Shown here piece after piece: positions 1-64,000 of a stretch of DNA of 64,000 nucleotides; positions within the stretch are counted from its first letter, which is position 1; every line of letters begins with the position of its first letter. Under the pieces are notes generated by a model that saw only the letters and a list, made by a program, of their open reading frames with translations, had not been told where the DNA came from and made no database searches. Position numbers and translations under genes: made by a program. The stretch spans positions 2,599,001 through 2,663,000 of the forward strand of contig OY727098.1 of assembly GCA_963402885.1 (NCBI GenBank), given 5' to 3'. The DNA is from Antedon bifida. Its lineage: Eukaryota; Echinodermata; Crinoidea; Comatulida; Antedonidae.

Positions 1-121
1 CCATGCAAACCTTCAAACAATATAGTGTACATATATATATGTAGTGATATTTTAAAACAATAAAAAGGAAGAAAGCAGGATCCCAGAAAGATACTGGATG
101 TTAAGACGGTAATACACAAAC
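1..121 (-). other. Start of the intron after exon 18, with a repeat fragment
   Basis: Intron sequence following the donor G|GTTTGTG at 121. Bases 1-25 carry the word CCATGCAAACCTTCAAACAA, also seen at the edge of the inverted-repeat elements near 21.5 kb and 55.28 kb, so a repeat of that family is cut by the window start. Confidence 0.6.
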
Positions 122-57812
<57,691 letters not shown>

Positions 57813-58383
57813 GTCTGCTCAAATAACATTTGTTCCCATTCTAAATAAGTCCTGTACCAACTTCCACCAGTGCCAGCAGCAGCAGAGTGACAACACAAAA
57901 ACCATGTGTGTAGTTTTGATGTTATGTTGTGTAAAAAATAGTTTTACAACTATAGAGGGCGTACAGTACATTTTCACGCTGCTGCTTTAGCCAGCTACAT
58001 CCCCAGAGGACTACTCATGCAGAAGCTATATCAAGCAGCAAGTTATTGTTCTAGAGGCTGACGTTTTTGATAATTTGTAAACTAGGATGGGTCATGCTCA
58101 AATTATAAACCCCAAAGCACGTCTGGGAGAAGAGAGTCTATATGAAAACATTTGCTGATAATACAGTATTATATAGATGCATGTAGACGGTAATCTGTAA
58201 AATCTTGTTCAATAAATAATTAAGCCTACTTTGTTCTTGCTGTCAACCTAGGCCAGTATTATAATAATTCACTGTCAAATAATCAAAACATTATTTTGAC
58301 TGTCTAGGCTGGTATTTACAATGAGTCCCATTTGACTGTCAATATAGACCGATATTATAATACTGTAATTCGCTGTCAGATAA

Positions 58384-58572
58384 TCATTGAATTGTTATCA
58401 AAACAGTCCATATAATAGTAAAGTTTTTGTTTGTAATAGCATACAATTTATTCACACTTAAAGCATCTAGGCTTGATGAAGTGATGTCGTCTGGTTCTTG
58501 ACTAACATACAAGGCGGTTATGAAGCCAGGTAAACAACAAAAACACAAGTAGTACAGCACTAGATTCGACAT
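58384..58572 (-). pseudogene. Broken 5' copy of the Ig-domain membrane gene
   Basis: Starts MSNLVLYYLCFCCLPGFITA then LYVSQEPDDIT, nearly identical to the signal peptide of the intact gene at 61596, but the frame then runs into unrelated sequence and stops. Only about 105 bp (58478-58585) is homologous. No Ig fold remains. Confidence 0.85.
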
Positions 58573-58694
58573 CGCAAATGTATGCTACATTACTAAATAA
58601 TGATGTTTTTGATCTTATCACAAGAATGACACTAGATTCGACATCGCAAATTTATGCTACATTACTAAATAATCATATTATCACAAGAATGAGT
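58557..58694. repeat. Tandem duplication of the pseudogene start region
   Basis: CACTAGATTCGACATCGCAA, then AT(G/T)TATGCTACATTACTAA and ATAAT..TTATCACAAGAATGA, occurs twice in a row. The second copy repeats the ATG region of the broken Ig gene. Confidence 0.88.
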
Positions 58695-58894
58695 AATCTG
58701 CGATTTTTACATTCAAAAGTATTATATCACCCGCCCAAATAGAACCAAAATGCACCAATTACTTAATACCAGATCAAAAAAAAAACTATCAAACTTAGCT
58801 AAATTTATTCATAAAATTTTGTATTTGTTTTAGTTAGATGTTGTTTTTCGATATATTAATTATTTATTAAGACCAAATATTTATGTCTGGAAGT

Positions 58895-58997
58895 GTTTAG
58901 TTTGTTTCTGTTAAGATTGAAAGAATGTTCTTTCATACCCTGAAAAAGGGTCGATAACGAAATAAAGAATCATTGTCATTGTCATTGTCATTGTCAC
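58895..58997 (+). mobile_element. Retroelement 3' end with CATTGT repeats
   Basis: CCTGAAAAAGGGTCGATAAC, GAAATAAAGAATCATTGTCA, then three more CATTGT units. A short-repeat tail after an AATAAA-like word suggests a LINE or SINE 3' end. Confidence 0.5.
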
Positions 58998-60534
58998 CAG
59001 GGAGTTGCATTAGAAATTTGTAACAGAGAGTGGTGCCCGCCCTCATAAGGACGGATGCATACAGACTAAAGAAGACTTGATTTAATAGATATTATACATA
59101 TACATTAAATAGAATTATGATAATATATTTTGCAATTATAAAACATTTTATAAACATATTTAATAAAAAAACTAGTGTACATTCACTTCTACAGACAATT
59201 ATTACCACCATGCTAAAGTTAGTTCACAAAGAAAGGCCGAACAGCAACAACAAAAACAATCAAGCGTTACTCAGCACGGCCTATTCTTTGCCATTGCCGT
59301 GTACTAATCTACGCCTGGTAAATTAAGTAATGTTTTTATGATATAAACTAGTATAAATACATGTTATTAATAGAATTAATATTTATTTTTTTTACCAGAA
59401 ACAAGTTAAATATAAAAATATTATTAAACTATCCTTCGTGAAAACGCGTAAACAACAACACGACCGGTAGCGCCCGGTTAATTGTTGATGAAGCGAACTG
59501 TTTATTCGGCAGTTTTTTACTAAATAAATTGCATGAAACTAACAATAACATGATGTTGGCATGTAGTTGATAACATTTTTTATCATGAAAACACTACCGG
59601 TGGCGTCCAGGCTTAGATTAGTGAGACCGTCACACAAATTTAGCAAAAAGTTATATACATCCTGACTTATGGCGGCGCCCTACCGAATGGACAATATTAA
59701 TGTTACAGGGAAAACTGCGGATTATTCATTCTTGTGATATACTATATTCTTTCATATTATTAGTATCTCGTCAGTGCAGCAGCCGCGCCCATGTTTCAAA
59801 ATGCTGCGTCACACAACATAATAATGACAAAAAAACAAACAATAGGCCAAGTCGTTGTTATTTTGTAAAATATTTTTGTTATTAAAGATCGGATCAATAC
59901 ATAATTATGGTATAATAATAATCATTATATATTATAATATCATTATGGTATAATAGCAATAGAAAAACGTAGACCAATCGTTATGCAAAATATTTGTATT
60001 ATTGAGAATCGGATCAATACATCAAATTATCATTTTGTGCTACGGAAGCCATCTTGCAGAGATGACAATCGTCTTGACAAGACAACAAGCGTAAACAACA
60101 TGCAGCAGAATTTTCAGGGGATTTCCGGACACCATGTTAATTTAAAAATCCTGAACGGAGGGTCGTACAATATTCTTAAACGATTAGTTTAGCCTCCATC
60201 ACTACATGATTTGTTAAAAATTTAATAATTGTTTGATCTCCTATTTTTTTTTTAATCAGAAAATTTAATTGTTTTTTGTAAAATAGTATTATTATTATTA
60301 CTGCTTTTGGACACAATGGCAAAATAAAGATCTTCTTTCATAAATCAGAACTATTAAAAACAAAAATTAACTCCCACAGAGCTGAGTCCAGTCCAGTGGC
60401 CTCACATGTTTTCACTAACTTAAACTTTTCCAAGGAGCTCTATCCCTTTCTGCATGTCAAGTCGTTCAGTATATTATACATATAAAATGGTATTTTAAGG
60501 TTCTAGTTGAAATCTAAATCAAATTTACCGGTAT

Positions 60535-61596
60535 CTAATTTGAAGTTGATCTATTTTTATTTTTACGATAATACCATATCAACGCCGTAGTTACTAATAT
60601 TACAATGATAACAGCTAAAACACCCAGAACTATAGCTAAGGTAGGTGTGGTTTCTGTATTTGGACTGACGTCATCATCTCCGTCGTCATTTAAATCTGGT
60701 AAGATGGTTTCAAAATCTACAGTAGATGTGAACTCTTTATCAAACCCATCATAAACTACTCTACATGTCACTGTTTCTTTAAGATCATCTTCTTGAAAGT
60801 CTAATATCGTTAGAATGTTTTTAGAATTTACAGTGAACCGATCACTTGATAAACTTGTGACAAATGAGAGAATTGTAAGTGGAAGATCCCCGTCGATGTC
60901 ACATTTAAATGGTATGTTGTCGCCGAAATCCACCAGTCCATTGGGAACGATATTAATATTTGGTATCCTAGGAAAAGGTATGATTTGGCATGATTCGACA
61001 GATTCCAATGCAGGACTGGTGATGTCACATTTGAATGTCACTCCACGATCTTCCTCCTGCAGACTAGACAAAACCATTGAAACTGAATCAACTTTTGATG
61101 TCATAGACTCGAATACGTCATTCTTAAACCACGAAATAGTTGGTCTGGGATCTCCGCCTGGAGCAGAACATAGAATCGATACGTCGTTCCCTACGACAGG
61201 AAAGTCAATTCCACTTGGGTATGTTGCACTACATGATGGAGAATTTGGCCTTGTGACAATGTCAAGGAAGGCGCTGGCAAGAAAAACATAATTATTTCCG
61301 TCTCCTCGTGCTGTCATATATCCACATTTATACTCGCCTTCGTCCGCGTAGCTAACATTATAAATAGTCAGATTTAACCAGTCGTTGGTATCAAGAAAAA
61401 CATTCTCTGTTAACACCTCGTTTGATTCAGTATGAAACCATATAACCTGTTCGTTAAGAAGTCCTGAGAACTGGCATCGAAACGTAACATTTTCACCAAC
61501 CAATTCAGTGATGTTTTCTGGTTCTTGAATAACAGACAAGGCGGTTATGAAGCCAGGCAAACAACAAAAACACAAGTACAGCACTAGATTCGACAT
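60535..61596 (-). CDS. Three-Ig-domain type I membrane protein, single exon
   Basis: 353 residues, no intron. Residues 1-20 are a signal peptide (MSNLVLYLCFCCLPGFITAL). Ig1 has Cys41 and Cys91 with Trp53 and the DEGEYKC motif, and four N-glycosylation sequons (28, 36, 75, 80). Ig2 has Cys143 and Cys190 with Trp156 (ISWFKND) and EEDRGVTFKC. Ig3 has Cys232 and Cys278. An acidic stalk (DLNDDGDDDV) precedes one membrane helix (about 319-342, LAIVLGVLAVIIVILVTTAL) and a short basic tail (RKNKNRS). The frame extends 21 codons upstream, but only to a TTG, so the ATG at 61596, which is also conserved in the broken copy, is chosen. The layout resembles cell-adhesion or recognition receptors (nectin/hemicentin-like Ig). 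The precise family is not recognised, and the ligand is unknown. Confidence 0.85.
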   Translation of the reverse strand: MSNLVLYLCFCCLPGFITALSVIQEPENITELVGENVTFRCQFSGLLNEQVIWFHTESNEVLTENVFLDTNDWLNLTIYNVSYADEGEYKCGYMTARGDGNNYVFLASAFLDIVTRPNSPSCSATYPSGIDFPVVGNDVSILCSAPGGDPRPTISWFKNDVFESMTSKVDSVSMVLSSLQEEDRGVTFKCDITSPALESVESCQIIPFPRIPNINIVPNGLVDFGDNIPFKCDIDGDLPLTILSFVTSLSSDRFTVNSKNILTILDFQEDDLKETVTCRVVYDGFDKEFTSTVDFETILPDLNDDGDDDVSPNTETTPTLAIVLGVLAVIIVILVTTALIWYYRKNKNRSTSN

Positions 61597-62103
61597 CGCA
61601 AATACTATGCAACTGAACGGTGCTTCAGTTATGTGTGTCTTTATTGAATGAAAAGTCAACTTATAGGTACAATAGTATGCGGAAATAGTATGGTGTATTA
61701 ACTAGCTTACTGTCAAGGTTGTTTCTGTTTTAGTACAAAGTTGTTAATCAAACAAAAATAATAGTACGAATGACGTCACACAAACCAATACTATCAATGA
61801 CAATACATATTACAGAGTATATATATATATATAGCAAACCTTAAACTGTGGTAATCCTTTTTCACACTAAATAAAACAGGAAACCGTAGTTACAAAAACG
61901 TGTTAAGGAAATGACTTTGCTACGGCCTACAATCGTCAACATTCCTTTGGGATACATTCTACCATAACATGATATTTCCTATGACGATAAACGAATTCCG
62001 TTACTATGCTGGTGCGCATTTATCATGTCAATTAGGATTTGGTTCAATAGGTCTAGGATATACCAAACATGTTCCGGGCATAAAATAAACATAGGTACTG
62101 TAA

Positions 62104-63002
62104 CGGTAAATTAGGGGTCAGTCTATTTACCGAAAACAACCAAAAACAACCGAAAATAACCGAAAACAACCACAAACAACCGAAAACAACCGAAAAAAAT
62201 CTAAATACCGAAAACAAATTTGTATAAATATTTTTTTAATGTCCCCCTCTACTGATGGGTGTTTCTAAAGCTAAGACCATGCAGAGAGAAAAGCGCGTGC
62301 GCAAAAGCCAAGGAAGACCCTACGATATGGTAGTGTGCACAAAATACAACTCAAAATCGTACAAATTCAATGATATTCACCGTAGACTACATTTACTTAC
62401 AAAATCTATAAACACATTTCGTTTTTAGTCTTTAGATTTAAAAAAACAAAGAATAGTATTGTGAGTCCTTTATCGTGAGCTTGTTTTAAGTATACTTAAT
62501 AGTCCCTAATATTATCAATATTCTTAAAATATCATTTTTGTATTATTATCTTTGAAAATCTATAATTAAATCATGGAGGTATAAAAATATAATTATTATA
62601 TTGATACCTCCATGATTAAATTGATCAAGATTAACCATAATCAATTTACTTCCTATTGACTGGATTAACGTATTCACAATTAATGTGAGGAGTAAATGCG
62701 TTGGTTTCTGGATTCGAAAGACTAAAATCAAAATATTTTTATAGATTATGTAAGTAAATGCGATGTTATCATTGATTGATTGTAAGATTTTTAGTTGTAT
62801 TTTGTGCACACTACCATTTCGTAGGGTCTTCCTTGGCTTTTGCGCACGCGGTCTTCTCTCTGTCATGGTCTTAGCTCTAGATTTTGTTTTCGGTTTGTTT
62901 TCGGTTGTATTTGATTGTTTATAGTTGTTTTCGGTTGTTTATGGTTGTTTTCGGTTATTTTCGGTTGTTTTTGGTAATTAGACTGACCGGTAAATTAGTG
63001 GT
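62104..63002. mobile_element. Foldback element of about 0.9 kb, long arms, flanked by direct repeats
   Basis: Left arm 62119 to about 62440, right arm about 62680 to 62987 in reverse complement. Shared words in order are CAGTCTA(A)TTACC, repeated AACCGAAAACAACC units, GCTAAGACCATG, GCGCAAAAGCCAAGGAAGAC, CCTACGA(A/T)ATGGTAGTGT and TTTACTTAC(A)AAATCTATAA. A second palindrome (AATCATGGAGGTAT and complement) sits at the centre, 62570-62625. The outer flanks are near-identical 15-bp direct repeats CGGTAAATTAG(G/T)GGT. No protein is encoded. Confidence 0.88.
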
Positions 63003-63100
63003 AGGGAAAGAAAGAGGATCGATACTGCTCGTGTATCTGAAATTGTATGTCTATTCATTGTAAAGAGTAAATCAACCTTGTGCACGTTTATTGCAGAGTT

Positions 63101-63230
63101 AAGCTCTGTCTACACCATCACACTTTGTGACACATTTGTGCCCATAATAAACATGATAATGTCATATTACTACCATATTTGGGCACACTTTTTTTTTGTC
63201 AAACTATAGTTTGATAGTGTAGACAGAGCT
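63101..63230. mobile_element. MITE family 1, copy k
   Basis: AAGCTCTGTCTACACCATCA at left, AGTTTGATAGTGTAGACAGA at right, with ATTACTACCATATTTGGGCA inside. Confidence 0.87.
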
Positions 63231-63813
63231 GATTGTTAGGGTCCTAGGTCTACTTGTAGGCCTATAAGTTACAAAATCGATGGAAGATAACTTCAATAAT
63301 GGATTTGTTAGCTTCAATTTATTCTCACAAGCTGTGGCATTTGTGATACAATACAACATAAAATGCCAGCAATTAAGTTATTAATTATTATGAAAGAAAA
63401 CGCTTATTGTACAATGTCACTGCCAATTTGTGAATAATCACTAGATGAGGTATTAAGTTTCAGAAAATGAATAGTCTATGAAGACTGGAAACGTCGCAGA
63501 TTTATTCAGCAGTTATTTAATAGATTAATAATTAATTATTTATTAACAAAAATTTACAAAAATGTGTACAACACGTACGAGATTAAAATACACCATGAAT
63601 CATGTAGTGTAACATGGTATAAAACTTCAATGAAATTAAACATTAAAAGCAGAAAAACAGGAAATAAAATTGTAAAAAAATTTACTCCTTCCAAAAAAAC
63701 AACCTCCATTAAATGTTACAGCTGTCTTCGGGTATATCTTAACTCACTATTGACAGTCGTGTATGAAATAAAATAAACAAATTCAAAACTCAAGCAACAA
63801 AAATATATGTTAA

Positions 63814-63999
63814 TTACGGAGGAGGAATTGATGGAAGTTGGTTTGTTTTCGGTAAAGCAGTAAATCCTACGTCGTAGGTACCAGTTCGTGTCCTAAAGCA
63901 CATGGCCTTAAAATGCCAGAGCAACGCTGTAGTTACTAAGATTACAATGACTATGATTACAGCTAAAACAGAAAGAACTATTATTAAACTGGATTTGTC
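63814..63999 (-). CDS. Paralogous Ig membrane protein, C-terminal 61 residues (5' part beyond window)
   Basis: The open frame enters from the right edge: SSLIIVLSVLAVIIVIVILV then TTALLWHFKAMCFRTRTGTY, DVGFTALPKTNQLPSIPPP and stop TAA. The membrane helix matches the neighbour's LAIVLGVLAVIIVILVTTAL closely, and the DNA is similar too (GTAGTTACTAAGATTACAAT compared with GTAGTTACTAATATTACAAT). The cytoplasmic tail is different and longer, with a TYDV tyrosine and a Pro-rich end that could recruit signalling proteins. Same strand as the intact gene, so this is a tandem pair. Confidence 0.8.
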   Translation of the reverse strand, partial: DKSSLIIVLSVLAVIIVIVILVTTALLWHFKAMCFRTRTGTYDVGFTALPKTNQLPSIPPP

Positions 64000-64000
64000 G

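Larger units (their letters stand above)
57813..60534. other. Spacer between DAPK start and Ig gene
   Basis: 2.7 kb containing the DAPK promoter side (GC-richer to about 58020), the broken Ig gene copy (58384-58694), a retroelement tail (58895-58997) and a short duplicated block (59865-59905 against 59985-60030, both with GATCGGATCAATACAT or close). No other gene seen. Confidence 0.75.
61597..63813. other. Spacer between the two Ig genes
   Basis: Contains a TATATATATATATA tract (61817-61833) about 220 bp upstream of the Ig gene start that might serve as a TATA element or be simple repeat, the large foldback element (62104-63002) and a MITE family 1 copy (63101-63230). No other gene seen. Confidence 0.75.

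Noticed and set aside
60815-61291. 158-codon plus-strand frame opposite the Ig gene
   Set aside because: Shadow of the real coding strand; its composition mirrors the Ig codons and it has no recognisable domain.
61597-61659. Upstream extension of the Ig gene by 21 codons
   Set aside because: The extension begins at TTG, not ATG. The ATG at 61596 sits directly before a signal peptide and is conserved in the pseudogene copy.

Overview
The window is AT-rich animal DNA dominated by one large split gene on the minus strand. Eighteen coding exons (57812 down to 122) join in frame with GT-AG introns and encode about 772 residues of a death-associated protein kinase of the DAPK1 type: a CaMK-like kinase domain, a calmodulin-binding autoregulatory segment, about eight ankyrin repeats, and the P-loop start of a ROC GTPase domain. 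The rest of ROC, the COR region and the death domain must lie beyond base 1. The organism is probably a marine deuterostome, with echinoderm the best guess. This rests on the DAPK1-like domain order, frequent TAGGCCTA-type words, many short terminal-inverted-repeat elements and tRNA-derived SINEs. It is an inference, not a proof.

Layout: 57.8-37.6 kb holds ten exons for the kinase and calmodulin segment, some very small (27, 46 and 49 nt). A 25.4 kb intron (37576-12151) follows. 12.2-3.3 kb holds seven ankyrin exons, all in phase 0 and mostly 99 or 198 nt, that is one or two repeats each. 440-122 holds the P-loop exon. Inside the giant intron, 2.2 kb before the first ankyrin exon, a 32-codon ATG-initiated reading frame ends in a strong splice donor in the right phase. 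It could start a kinase-less isoform (14452-14357).

The right end (58-64 kb) holds a second gene family. There is an intact single-exon type I membrane protein with three Ig-like domains (61596-60535, minus), a broken copy of its signal-peptide end (58.4-58.7 kb), and the transmembrane and cytoplasmic end of a paralogue cut by the window edge (63999-63814). A foldback element with arms of about 300 bp sits between the two genes.

Introns and spacers are filled with repeats: at least eleven copies of one MITE family (TIR starting AAGCTCTGTCTACACTATCA), several other TIR elements, four SINE types, LINE tails and one recognisable LINE reverse-transcriptase C-terminus, and several minisatellites. 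The most striking repeat is an array of 18 units of 40 bp at 30.06-30.80 kb, in which every unit keeps a perfect POU octamer word (ATGCAAAT). All calls come from reading the sequence. No database search was run, so family names rest on motifs recognised by eye.
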